Below, in pieces: positions 23,187 through 33,854 of a stretch of DNA of 64,000 nt. Below the pieces are notes generated by a model that worked only from the letters and a program-made list of their open reading frames with translations, made no database searches and was not told where the DNA came from. The stretch covers positions 6,053,918 to 6,117,917 of the forward strand of contig NC_045436.1 of NCBI RefSeq assembly GCF_002776525.5, given 5' to 3'. This stretch comes from Piliocolobus tephrosceles. Its lineage: Eukaryota; Chordata; Mammalia; Primates; Cercopithecidae. The position numbers and the translations under genes were made by a program. Position 1 is the stretch's first letter. Every line of letters begins with the position of its first letter.

Positions 23187-23749
23187 CTCCATATCAGTCT
23201 CACAGATAGAGAAAGGGAAGTCAGCAATTCTACAAGAATTGGCTGCTTTTAATTCCATTTTTAGCATTCGGGAGGTACACATTTTTAAAAATTCTGCTTG
23301 ATCAGTAAATAAATCCTTATTTAACTGCACCAAGTAATATGATTGACAGAACACCTAGAACCACATCCTGTAGCTATCCATGACGTAGGCCCCTGAAGGT
23401 AGCCCAGTACACTTCTGAGTGCTCTGGTGGAGCGCTTTCTCCCTGCTGACTGACTCAGTAAGGCAGCTGACCTTGGGCCTCCATACTATTTGGATTCTCG
23501 CTAGTCACTGTATCCAGTTCAGTCACTGAGTTAAACCAGCAAGTGGTTGTTGACTGTGGCATTTCACAGAACTGTTTTCAGTAATAAGACAGCCCAGATT
23601 GCACACTTTTGAGCATCTAAGTCATCCCTTGGCCATTGATGGCTGTGTTCAACCCCATCTGAGCCCTGCGTTGGTCACTAGGGAGAAAAGAGGTATAGGA
23701 CAAAGAGCTAGTCGAGAGACAGAATGCAGCATTTAAAAAATACAAGAGG
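23187..23749. other. Intergenic, nothing recognised
   Basis: No gene or clear repeat. Confidence 0.4.
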
Positions 23750-24040
23750 GGTTGGGCACAGTGGCTCATGCCTGTAATCCTAGCACTGTGGGAGGCCGAG
23801 GAGGGCAGATCACCTGTGGTCAGGGGTTCGAGACCAGCCTGACCAACATGACGAAACCACGCCTCTACTAAAAATACAAAAATTAGCAGGGCATGGTGGC
23901 GTGTGCCTGTAATCCCAGCTACTTGGGAGGCTGAGGCAGGAGAATTGCTTGAATCTGGGAGGCGGAGGTTGCAGTGAGCTGAGATCGTGCTACTGCACAC
24001 CAGCCTGGCTACAGAGCAAGACTCCGTCTCAAAAAAATAC
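23750..24040 (+). repeat. Alu
   Basis: GGTTGGGCACAGTGGCTC to GACTCCGTCTCAAAAAAATA. Confidence 0.94.
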
Positions 24041-24757
24041 ATCAATATAATTTAAAAATTTAAAACTTAAAAGGTACAAGACGGGCATCCATACAGGAAA
24101 TGCCAGAAGAGTCCACAGGACCAGAAGGACCCCTGAAGGCTGTGGAGGGAGGTGGAGTTTCAGCTGAGCCTTGCAAGGCTCCTGTGGCAGTGATAATGCT
24201 ATGTTTACCACACAGTCCTCTTTCTGGGCATCCTGCCTTCTCCGCAGTCAACTCTGGCCACTAGAATGGGGGTGGACTTTTAGATGGGAAATAATGAAGC
24301 CTCAAAAATATATCTTTGTGTCTTCTCCTGGTTGGTCCCCCTCCATCCACACACTGCCCACTGTGCCTGCCCTTCCGGGCTGGATGCATCTCAGGCAAGT
24401 CTGCAGTAACAGCTCACAAGCAAACATGTGTGCTTCAGTGTTGAATAGAACACTCCTTGTCTGAGACATGTAACAGTGCTTTCACCCAAAGAGAACGTCA
24501 GGGTTACATTTTTAGACATGCAGGGCCTATGACCTTTGCTTAAACCATCTTGGTGGTAAGGAGCCCTATACTATTCCTAAGAGTAGTATTTGTTCAAATG
24601 GGAACAGATTTCAGGGCAGGAAACAAACTTGTTAATGGCAACCCTCATCCTGGAACATTGATGTAGCTTTCATATATTTTGCCTCCTGGGTGACTTGTGG
24701 ATCACTGGGGAGTAAGTTTGTGCATAGGACCCATCTGCTGGGTCTCTTTCCTCTGGT
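24041..24757. other. Intergenic, nothing recognised
   Basis: Moderate GC; no gene or confident repeat. Confidence 0.4.
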
Positions 24758-24835
24758 GCTGTGATCTATGTTTTATTTATTTATTTATTTATTTATTTAG
24801 AGGTGGAGTCTCGTTCTGATGCTGTGATCTATGTT

Positions 24836-24890
<55 letters not shown>

Positions 24891-24911
24891 GAGGTGGAGT
24901 CTCGTTCTGAT
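24758..24911. repeat. Tandem duplication with unequal (TTTA)n
   Basis: GCTGTGATCTATG-(TTTA)n-GAGGTGGAGTCTCGTTCTGAT occurs twice: 63 bp at 24758-24820 and 91 bp at 24821-24911. The second copy has about 7 more TTTA units. The unit spans the Alu tail, its first bases and the flank. Confidence 0.95.
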
Positions 24912-25084
24912 GCCCAGACTGGAGTGCAGTGGCACCAACTCGGCTCACTGCAACCTCCGCCTCCCGGGTTCAAGCAATTCTCCTGCCTCAGCCTCCCAAG
25001 TAGTCTTGAACTTCTGACCTCATGATCCACCTGCCTCCGCCTCCCAAAGTGCTGAGATTACAGGCGTGAGCCACCATGCCCGGC
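24774..25084 (-). repeat. Alu, its 3' end duplicated
   Basis: Reverse Alu ending CCATGCCCGGC; GATCTATGTT recurs at 25086 as the target duplication. The internal segment between the CCCAAGTAG and CTTGAACTTCTGACC parts is deleted. Confidence 0.92.
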
Positions 25085-25237
25085 AGATCTATGTTCCTTT
25101 CAAAAAATAAGCATTTATTAGCCCTTCTTAGAAAAAAAAAAAAAAACAACATGCTTACTGTGGTAAACCATTCAGAACAGATAAATAAAATAAAATTATT
25201 ATCACCTGTACAATCCAACAATCCAAAACCTCTTTCT

Positions 25238-25530
25238 AGAGAAAGAGAGAGATGGGGCCCAGCTCTGTCACCCCGCCTAGAGTGCAGTGGCACAATCATA
25301 GCTCAGTGCAGCCTTGGCCTCCTGGGTTCCAGCAATCCTCATACCTCAGTCTTTTGAGTAGCTGGGACTACAGGCCCACAGCAGCGCCTGGCTAATTTCT
25401 TTTTAATTTTTGTAGAGAAGAAGTCGCGCTTTGTTGCCAAGGCTGATCTTGAACTCCTGGGCTCAAGTGATCCTCCTGCCTTGGCCTCCTAAAGTGCTGG
25501 GATTATAGGCATGGGCGACAGCCCCCAGCC
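25238..25530 (-). repeat. Old Alu (J-like)
   Basis: GAGATGGGGCCCAGCTCTG to GACAGCCCCCAGCC. Confidence 0.9.
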
Positions 25531-25935
25531 CCAGAACAATATTTTTATGCATGATCATTTTCCTTTGGGTTTGTATTTGTGCAGTGTCTGTTTTGTTTTG
25601 TATTACAAAACAGGATCATTACCATAGACACTGTTCTGTCCTTGCCTTTTTTCTTCGACAGGACCTAGTGATCATTTCCTCACGTTATTGTTAAGTACTG
25701 AATCTCTCTATGACAAATCTCTGTAATCCGAATAAAAGTGATTTCATGAAGGAAGAGGGTCCTTCTTACAAAGAAAGCCATGATTATCAAGGTTTCAGGC
25801 TCCACTGAGAGCACTATCATCTGCCCAACCAAACAGAACAGACAGAAGGAGGGGCATGGGGTCAGGAGCACCTAGCACCTGCAGTGTGCACGCACTCACT
25901 TCCGGGTAGGAAGCTCCAGGGCACCCGAGTTTGCA

Positions 25936-26103
25936 GAGGCCAGGTGCAGCCGAGAGGCCAGGTGCAGCCGAGAGGCCAGGTNNNNNNNNNNAGGCCAGGT
26001 GCAGCCGAGAGGCCAGGTGCAGCAGACAGGCCAGGTGCGGCAGAGGCCAGATGTGGCAGAAGCCAGGTGTGGCAGAGGCCAGGTGCAGCAGAGGCCAGGT
26101 AGG
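25936..26103. repeat. Minisatellite (VNTR) containing an assembly gap
   Basis: Tandem GAGGCCAGGTGCAGCCGA (18 bp) units lead into ten Ns at 25982-25991 and continue after them. They then switch to 16-bp units such as GGCCAGGTGCGGCAGA. Open frames through it on both strands follow from the repeat, not from a gene. Confidence 0.95.
25982..25991. other. Assembly gap (10 N)
   Basis: Ten unknown bases inside the minisatellite; the true length is unknown. Confidence 1.
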
Positions 26104-26600
26104 GCGGTTTTGCAAACCCTCACCGGACGTTCTGCATTGTGCTTCTGAAAAGCCACAGGAGCCTCCCGCAAACTGCCGCGGCGCAGTTGCAGGTGGCGAC
26201 AGCGCAGAAGGCCCCTGCAGCGTCCGCGTCGGACGGACCGGCTTCCCAGGCGGGTGCTGGCGGCGGCGGGGCGCGCCGGAGTCCTGGTCCCGCCACTGCC
26301 GCTCCCTGGCGGCCCCCGCTGGCCGCGTCCCCCAGCCCCACGGCGCCCGCTCCCCTCGGCGCGCACGAGTTCCTGCAGGTCTCTCGTGCCAGCCGCAGGG
26401 GAGCCTCTTCGCGGCGTGGCCCCGTTGGGTTCCGGCTTTAAAACAGAAAGGTTCATTGTCCCGAGGTCCCCGGGCCGGTCTAACCGCTGCAGAAACTCCC
26501 CGACGCCCCGCCCCACGCCGAACGGCCCCGCGGCCTGGCCGGAGAAGCCGGGACCGGGAGCCGGAGCCGGGCAGGCAGGCCTAGCTAGAGAGGCAGGGCT
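26104..26600. promoter_or_regulatory. CpG-rich block, candidate promoter
   Basis: Very dense CpG (for example GGCGGCGGGGCGCGCCGG near 26261 and CCCCGACGCCCCGCCCCACG near 26496), in contrast with CpG-poor surroundings. GC-box-like CCCCGCCCC is present. It lies about 7.3 kb past the TRAPPC11 3' end. No TATA box, start site or conserved ORF is evident. It may drive a non-coding RNA or an upstream exon of the next gene, or may be CpG-rich only by composition. Confidence 0.55.
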
Positions 26601-26620
26601 GGTGTGGGTTTTTTGTTTTA

Positions 26621-26923
26621 CCTTTTTTTTTTTTTTTTTTTCAGATGAGGTCTCGCTCTGTCGCTCAGGCTGGAGTGCAGCGGCGTGATCTTGGCTCGCT
26701 GCAACCTCTGCCTCCCGGGTTCAAGCCATTCTCCTGCCTCAGCCTCCCGAGTAGCTGGGATTACAGGCGCCCGCCACCGCGCCCGGCTAATTTTTGTATT
26801 TTTAGTAGAGACGCGGTTTCACGATATTGGCCAGGCTGGTCTCGAACTCCTGACTTCAAGTGATCCACCCGCCTTGTCCTCTCAAAGTGCTGGGATTACA
26901 GGCGTGAACCGCGGCGCCGGCCT
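26621..26923 (-). repeat. Alu, CpG-rich
   Basis: T19, then CAGATGAGGTCTCGCTCTG to GCGGCGCCGGCC; many CpGs kept. Confidence 0.94.
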
Positions 26924-27607
26924 AGGTGAATTTTCTGTGTACGGAAGGGAAGCAGCACCTGATCGCCACCTGTTCCCTTGCGTTCGCCGTAAGCACCGTG
27001 GACGCTGCCACCTGACCGCGGGTTGGGGGGAAGTAGCCGGAAAATAAAATGCTGCAGGGCGCAGTTACGCGTATCTGTTAGTGTGTGTGTGGTAAAAGAT
27101 CTGTCATTCAATAAGTACCCGTTTTCAGAGAATGAACATAAACTGAACATTTATTAAACATAATTTAAACTCTTGTCCATGTCAGGCCCTTTCACTGATT
27201 TCCCAAGGTGAGCATTCGGACCATCCTTACCTTAATACTGATTTAAGTTGCTAAAGGTTGTGTTTGAAGCTGCCGTCTTGATTTTATCCTTGCAGCTGAA
27301 GATACCTTGTGAACTTTACTTTTCAGAGCAGAGCGTCTGAGCAGTGGGCAAGGCGCAAAGCACGGGGGAAGCCGCTGGAGGGAGCTGCTCTCCTGCACGG
27401 AGGGCGCAGGCGCCAGCCGCTGCCAATGCCACCGGAAAGCCCTCACCCTAACCTGAGATTCCTGACCCCAGGCTCCTAATTTACATCATCATTCCATAAC
27501 AACAGGAGAGAAACGGAGAGGGCACCAAGCACAAACACGGAAGCTCTGGGATAACATTAGAGATAGGAGGGCCACCAACTCACTACACTGAAAATTAAAA
27601 AGACAGA
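26924..27607. other. Intergenic shore of the CpG block
   Basis: Scattered CpGs (GTTACGCGTATCTG) and a second small GC-rich patch at 27300-27430. AAAATAAAATGC near 27041. No gene recognised. Confidence 0.4.
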
Positions 27608-27904
27608 GGCTTGCCGCTGGGGCTTACTCCTGTAATCTCAGCACTTGGAGGCTGAGGCGGGCAGATCACTACAGCCCAGGAGTTGGAGACCAGTCTGGCC
27701 AACCTGGTGAAACTCCGTCTCTACTAAAAATACAAAGATTAGCGGGGCTTGGTGGTGCGTGCCTGTAATCCCAGCTACTCTTGGGAGGCTGAGGCAGGAG
27801 AATCGCTTGAACCCGGGAGGCGGAGGTTGCAGTGAGCCAAAATCATGCCACTGCACTCCCATCTGGGTGACAGAGTTAGGCTCTGGAAAAAAAAAAAAAA
27901 AAAA
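27608..27904 (+). repeat. Alu
   Basis: GCTTGCCGCTGGGGCTTAC to CAGAGTTAGGCTCTGG(A)n. Confidence 0.92.
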
Positions 27905-28177
27905 GGAAGAAAATTACAAATAAAGAGAAGGAATTAGGTTATTAAAAACTATCTTTGCTTCCTTGTCTGATGAGCTGAAATAAGAAATAAGAAAAAAAAG
28001 TTCTCTTTGCTGTGGAAACTATACTGTAGGGTAATTAAATAGACCTAGTGGATGAGAAAAAAAAAAAAAAAACTCTAAGAATTCCAATCAATGAATGCAG
28101 AATAGCATTCTTTAATTACATTTTGAAACTTCTAATTGAATAACTTCTAATTTTAAAACATATTTAAGTTAAATATA

Positions 28178-28264
28178 CAGTTCAGCTAAACAGTGATCGA
28201 TGCGTCAATGCAATGAACGTCATTCAATTCAGACAACTGCATCGATAGCTGTTTAGCTGAACCT
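28178..28264. repeat. 87-bp palindrome, MITE-like or pre-miRNA-like hairpin
   Basis: The left arm 28180-28203 (GTTCAGCTAAACAG... CGATGC) and the right arm 28239-28262 are reverse complements with 2 mismatches in 24. The 35-nt interior can pair further (GTC at 28204 with GAC at 28232). TA flanks both ends (28176-28177, 28265-28266), as expected of a mariner-type target duplication. Confidence 0.75.
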
Positions 28265-28398
28265 TATGATAAAGGAATTAGGCTGCCACCTTCTAAACCC
28301 ATTGATCAATCTTATCACGAAAAGCAAGACAACTAGACATGAAGTGTGGCAATAGGAAATATCACCTATGAAATAGTCTTATCCAAAAAAAAAAAGGA

Positions 28399-28697
28399 GG
28401 CCGGGCGCGGTGGCTCAAGCCTGTAATCCCAGCACTTTGGGAGGCCGAGACGGGCGGATCACGAGGTCAGGGGATCAAGACCATCCTGGCTAACATAGTG
28501 AAACCCCGTCTCTATTAAAAATACGAAAAACTAGCCGGGCGAGGTGGCGGGCGCCTGTAGTCCCAGCTACTCGGAGGCTGAGGCGGGAGAATGGCGTGAA
28601 CCCGGGAGGCGGAGCTTGCAGTCAGCCGAGATCGCGCCACTGCACTCCAGCCTGGGCGACAGAGCGAGACTCCTCTCAAAAAAAAAAAAAAAAAAAA
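28399..28697 (+). repeat. AluY
   Basis: GGCCGGGCGCGGTGGCTCAAGCC; GCGAGGTGGCGGGCGCC; GATCGCGCCACTGC. Followed by a GGAAG-rich purine tract to about 28770. Confidence 0.95.
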
Positions 28698-28770
28698 GGA
28701 AAGATGGAAGGAAGGAGTGAGGGGGAGAGAGAAGGAGAGTGGAAGGAAGGAAGTAGAGGAGAGAAGAACT

Positions 28771-29437
28771 GGAGGGCGGATGAAAGGGAGAAAGAATTTG
28801 AGCTCACGCCAGCTTGTAACTCTAACTCCCAGTCCATTGGAAAAACAGCAGATAGAGGAACAAGTTACATAAACACCCTGGGGTTGCAATTAACCAAACC
28901 CTGAATGTGGGATATTTTACAAAACAACTGACCCATCTCTTCATCAAGTCAATAGGGGATGTAAAGGGGGAAGGGATGGTTCTACATTAAATGAAACTTA
29001 ACATAATGATGGACCTTGTTTGGATCCATATTCAAACAAGCCAACTGTAAAAAGACTTAGGGAAAATTGAATAGGTTATTATACTAGACAATGTAAAGAA
29101 ATAATTGATTAGATGTAATAATGCATTGTGGTTATGTAATTTTAAAAGTCCTTTTCTTTCTGGTGAAATGAGTTAGGGAGGATGGATGGTAGAGGGCAAG
29201 GCATTAATGGCTGAAGCTGAGTATAGCATGGAAGTGTGTTACAGTGTTTGGAAATGGTCACAATAAAAAAGTAAAATGAAATAAAGGATGGCAATCAGAA
29301 GGGGAGAGAATATCATAAATGTAGTCTGACCAACTGTGTCACTAATGCCTTTGATTAAAAAAATATATCAGCTATTTGATTTTTAAAATAGCTCCTCAGA
29401 GCTCCTCCCATCCTATGACTGAATAATTCCATATTTC
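28771..29437. other. Intergenic, nothing recognised
   Basis: AT-rich; no gene. Confidence 0.4.
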
Positions 29438-29746
29438 ATCTTTTTTTTTTTTTTTTTTTTTTGTGTGAGACAGGGTCCCACTCTGTCACCCAGGCTGGAG
29501 TGCAGTGGCATGATCTTGGCTCACTGCAAGCTCCGCCTCCCAGGTTCAGGCCATTCTCCTGCCTCAGCCTCCTGAGTAGCTGGGACTACAGGTGCCCGCC
29601 ACCACACCCAGCTCATTTTTTGTATTTTTGGTAGAGACGGGGTTTCACCGTGTTAGCCAGGATGGTCTCAATCTCCTGACCTCATGATACGCTCTCCTAG
29701 GCCTCCCAAAGTGCTGGGATTACAGGCCTGAGTCACCGCGCCTGGT
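29438..29746 (-). repeat. Alu
   Basis: T23, then GTGTGAGACAGGGTCC to CCGCGCCTGGTC. Confidence 0.94.
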
Positions 29747-29819
29747 CTATTTCATCTTGAATTAAGGGTTTCTGAATTGTTCCTGTTAAATTTGGCATTT
29801 GGAATTCAGTCCTTGTTGA

Positions 29820-30000
29820 GATAGTGATTTTGAATTATTCTCCAAGATCAAAGATTTTGTCAGACTACAGTTCTTCAATCTGATGAGCATTACCAAAAAG
29901 AAGACCAGCTTCCTCCAAAAGCTCCAGGAGCGAAGCCTTCCTCCGCAGAGGCAGCAGGGAGACAGCAGCAAGCGCTCTTGCATTCTTAAATGAGTTTCAT
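29820..30000 (+). pseudogene. Possible coding remnant (unassigned)
   Basis: An open stretch between an in-frame TGA (29817) and TGA (29998) reads protein-like: DFELFSKIKDFVRLQFF, then KKKTSFLQKLQERSLPPQRQ, ending KRSCILK. It has only one internal Met and no clear splice context. I cannot name a parent gene; chance is quite possible. Confidence 0.25.
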
Positions 30001-30509
30001 CCCCCACCCACCATTCTCTTATCATCACTGAATATCTAAGGTAGAAAAAATAAAAGGTTAGGTTTCCTCAACAGTGGACAAGTCTGTCTACGTTCAAAGC
30101 ACTGGCATGCCAGGGTGCCGCAGGGGCGCGTGCCAACAGTCCCTTTCATCACCCGGAAAGCTCTTCCTTGATCTGTTTATTTTACAAATGTTTCTATGTC
30201 CTCCAAAATCCAGTTCACATAATATTATCTGTTCGTGGATGATGGAAATGCATTCCCACAAAACAAAAGCACAGAATCATTTTATTATGAACACAAAAAC
30301 AAAACAACTCCAATGTCAACGTCACTCCTTGAGGAAGCCCTACCTCCCTGCAGCCTCCTCCTCACACTCTAGAAAGTTAATCCTTCCCTGGGGCTCTTTC
30401 TACCTTGTATCCTTTGTTATGTTTTTATGATGGAAATTTTCAGACATACGCAAAAGGAGAGTGAATGGTAAAGCCCCCAGGCCCACCCATCTTTAATGTT
30501 ATCAACCTT
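30001..30509. other. Intergenic, nothing recognised
   Basis: A 118-codon frame at 30074-30430 lacks any recognisable domain. Confidence 0.4.
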
Positions 30510-30639
30510 TTCTATTTAGGACTAAGCCCTGGCAGCATTAGAATGGTGGCTGTGTAGTGTCACGGCCTCTGCAGAACAGTGCCTCGATTAGAGTCCCAGC
30601 TCTTCTCCCACTTGCCACGTCACTAGGTACAGCAGATTC

Positions 30640-31187
30640 TCTTTTCCAAAGATGGATGCAATAACACCTCCTGTCCTATACCTTCCGGATGAGGCCATTT
30701 CCCCCTCAAGAGGTGACATTTATAGTTTGTGTTCCCTCCCCTTCAATCTGGGTGGACTGTGACCCTAGCAGTGACGTTATGTGATACCGAAGGCAAGGTC
30801 AAAAGAGTGATGCAGCTTCCCTTGCTGGTTCCATTCTGACTGGAGGTTTGAGCTGCCGGGTAAGCAGTCCAGCCACCTTGAGCCGGCCATGCTGTGAGGA
30901 ATCCCGGTGAACACATGGAGCGACCCTAACTAACACATGGAGCGACCCTAACTAAAGAGAGGTGCCTGGCTAGCTCCAAGCTGCCTCCGTTCCCTGGTTC
31001 TCACAGTTGGCCCTATTCTAACTCCAGCTACTGTTTGACTCCAACTACGTGAGTGACCCCAAGCCAGAACTGTCCATCTGAGTTGTTCCCAAATTCCTGC
31101 CCCACTGAAACCATAAGGATAATGACAGTTGTTTTAAGCCATTAAACACTGGGCAGATTTGTTTTGTAGCAATGGATAACCAGAACA
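30640..31187 (+). repeat. MaLR-type solitary LTR (MLT1-like)
   Basis: GGGTGGACTGTGACCC, AGGCAAGGTCAAAAGAGTGA, CCATGCTGTGAGGAATCCC, TTGTTTTAAGCCATTAAAC, ATGGATAACCAGAACAC. Contains a 22-bp tandem repeat. Confidence 0.75.
30911..30954. repeat. Perfect 22-bp tandem repeat
   Basis: ACACATGGAGCGACCCTAAC(TA) occurs twice head-to-tail without mismatch. Confidence 0.95.
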
Positions 31188-31232
31188 CTGGGCAAGTTAC
31201 TTAACCTTTCTGCGCCTCAGTTTTCACATCTT

Positions 31233-31673
31233 TTTTTTTTTATTATTATTTTTAAATTAACATACATGTACTAGGGTACATGTGTACAACGTGCAGGTTT
31301 GTTGCATATGTATACATGTGCCATGTTGGTGTGCTGCACCCGTTAACTCATCATTTACATTAGGTGTATATCCTAATGCTAACCCTCCCCCCACCCCACA
31401 ACAGGCCCCGGTATGTGATGTTCCACTTCCTGTGTCCAAGTGTTCTCATTGTTCAGTTCCCACCTATGAGTGAGAACATGCGGTGTTTGATTTTCTGTTT
31501 TTGCGATAGTTTGCTGAGAATGATGGTTTCCAGCTGCATCCATGTCCCTACAAAGGACATGAACTCATCCTTTTTTATGGCTGCATAGTATTCCATGGTG
31601 TATATGTGCCACATTTTCTTAATCCAGTCTATCACTGATGGACATTTGGGTTGCTTCCAAGTCTTTGCTATTG
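31233..31673 (-). mobile_element. 5'-truncated young L1 (L1PA-type)
   Basis: Reverse-oriented: poly-T at the left, an L1 3' UTR, then the ORF2 C-terminus (MEYYAAIKKDEFMSFVGTW, SQKQKIKHRMFSLIGG) cut off at about 440 bp. Target duplication AGTTTTCACATCTTT lies on both sides (31219 and 31674). A dead copy that encodes no full protein. Confidence 0.95.
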
Positions 31674-31888
31674 AGTTTTCACATCTTTAAAATGGGAATA
31701 ATAAGAGTACCTAAAACCACATTGAGCTTTTATGAGTGTTATATGAGATAAAAACATGTCCATGTGGCACATCACAGTACTCAATAAATGTTAGCAATTG
31801 TCATTTCGGAAAGATAGTTTAGAAATCATGACCAACCTAACGAGGTAATATTTGTAGGTTTCCATTTACCATGCACGATGACACTATT

Positions 31889-32184
31889 TTTTTTTCCTGT
31901 ATCTCGCTCTGTCACCCAGGCTGGAGTGTGGTGATGTGATCATGGGTCACTATAGCCTTGACTTCCCAGGCTCAAGCGATCCTCCCACCTCAGCAACCTG
32001 AGTAGCTGAGACTACAGGACTGCAGGCACGAGCCACTATGTCCGGCTAATTTTTTTGTATTTTTAGTAGAGACGGGGTTTTGCCATGTTGCCCAGGCTGG
32101 TCTTGAACTCCCAGGCTCAAATGACCCGCCTGCCTCGGCCTCCCAAAGTGCTTGGATTACAGGTGTGAGCCACCGCACTCTGCC
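31889..32184 (-). repeat. Alu
   Basis: T8 CCTGTATCTCGCTCTG to CCACCGCACTCTGCC. Confidence 0.92.
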
Positions 32185-32795
32185 TCATGTTGATACATTT
32201 TGGAAGGGTATATTTATATTCTGTAAATAAAAAAACCAACTTCAAGATTACTATGAGTTTTATGTTCTTTCAATGGAGAGAAAATAGAAGTTAAAAAAAA
32301 AAACCGTTTGGACTGAGCATAGTAAAACAAGAAAAAAAAGTTGCTTGGAGTGTAACTTGGATGATCCCGAGGCCCTGAAATGCAGGGGTACTTGGCAGTT
32401 TGAGTTTTTTCCTTTTTAATATAGCTCCTTGCAGAGCAGGGCTAACTCAGGCAGTGCACCCTGAGTGGGCATGCATGGCAGTTTTGACCTTGGTTCTACT
32501 TCCCCTCCAGTAAAACACGCTTCAGAAAGCAGAAACAATAAGGCCTTGTGATCACGTTCTCTTTTGTTTGCAGGCATAAGTAAATTGAGTGGAAGGGAAT
32601 GTTTTTTCACCAACTTGACCTTTAAGGAAAACCTGAATATAACTGAACTATGCATTTTTCTTTTTCATGAAAAACATGGAATTTTATACTCATTTAGTGA
32701 ATTTTATGGAGCTTTTCAGTAGGTGTGTCCGAGAATAACATCGTTTGCTAAAATAAAGGGTATGGTTATGGTCACCAAAGAATGGCATGAGTATA
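32185..32795. other. Intergenic, nothing recognised
   Basis: No gene; a 79-codon minus frame without motifs. Confidence 0.4.
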
Positions 32796-33099
32796 GCCAG
32801 GCACGGTGGCTCACGCCTATAATCCTAGCACTTTGGGAGGCTGAGGCGGGTGGATCACCTGAGGTGAGGAGTTTGAGACCAGCCTGGCCAACATGGCAAA
32901 ATCCCGTCTCTACTAAAAATACAAAAATTAGCTGGGCATGGTGGTGCACACCTATAATCCCAGCTACTAGGGAGGCTGAGGCAGGAGAATCGCTTGAAAC
33001 TGGGAGGCGGATGTTGCAGTGAGCTGAGATCGAACCACTGCACTCCAGCCGGGGCAACAGAATGAGCACAGCGAGACTCTGTCTCAAAAAAAAAAAAAA
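32796..33099 (+). repeat. Alu
   Basis: GCCAGGCACGGTGGCTC to A13; an extra GAGCACAGC insertion near the tail. Confidence 0.94.
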
Positions 33100-33854
33100 G
33101 AACAGCAGGAGTGTCACTCATTAGAAACGTTTCAGAACAAATCTGTAAGTGTAAAAAAGGGTATGTAAGAATACTGGGACAATAAAATAATATAAGAATT
33201 TGTTTCCTTATATAACTGAATGCTTTTACTTAGCATTCATTCATAATGCTTTAGCTGGAGAAGATTCAGTCCTGTGGGGTGAATCCACATGGCATGAAAA
33301 AATGAGGAGATGAGATTTCTATTTGGTTATCACATATTTGTTCAACAATCTCTGATCACTAATGCTGCATGCACATAACCGCCCTGAAAATTACCATCAC
33401 TGCTATTTATCCACTCTACCATTAAATAATGCAACCCATGTCTAACTTTTAAACTGAGTTGGGACACTTCGGGTGCTTTTTCTGAATTTTAAGGCCAAGT
33501 GAGGAGGCTTCAGAAGGGTATCTGCTGGGACTGCATGGACCCTCCCCATTAAAAGGTGAGCTTCACTTGTCTACTTGCTGTCCTTTCCTTAAAAGCGCTC
33601 CCTCTCTCATTACAACACCAACATGGAAATCACAGCTTGGAATTCTTCACAGTTATTATTTCAGAGTATCAACTGGGGGGCTTTTTATATTCTGGGTGGA
33701 AATGTAACATGGGCCATGAAAGAAATGACTGAATTTGAACAAAAATAATGAATCTCCAAGTAATGTGAAGACATTTTGAAAAACGTGAAGAGCCATGCTC
33801 TGTAAAACCTCTTCATTCATCAAACAAGCTCAAAATAAAAGATACAGACAGACA
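33100..33854. other. Intergenic DNA just downstream of TRAPPC11
   Basis: Repeat-poor; no gene. May include alternative 3' UTR sequence if a more distal poly(A) site is used. Confidence 0.4.

Larger units (their letters stand above)
30510..31800 (+). repeat. MIR split by an LTR and an L1
   Basis: MIR text starts at GGCAGCATTAGAATGG. It breaks at about 30640, resumes at GGCAAGTTACTTAACCTTTC (31191) and breaks again at 31233. It resumes at AAAATGGGAATAATAAGAG (31689) and ends near CTCAATAAATGTTAG. Confidence 0.82.

Noticed and set aside
25896..26584. Open frames of more than 200 codons on both strands
   Set aside because: They run through the minisatellite and the N gap and through CpG-rich DNA where stops are rare. 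No domain is visible, and both strands are equally open.
31453..31635. Conserved-looking peptide MEYYAAIKKDEF
   Set aside because: It is the C-terminal ORF2 remnant of a 5'-truncated L1, not a host gene.
1..33099. Exons of the expected downstream neighbour STOX2
   Set aside because: No recognisable STOX2 protein segment was found in any frame I read; human gene order alone is not evidence for an exon here.
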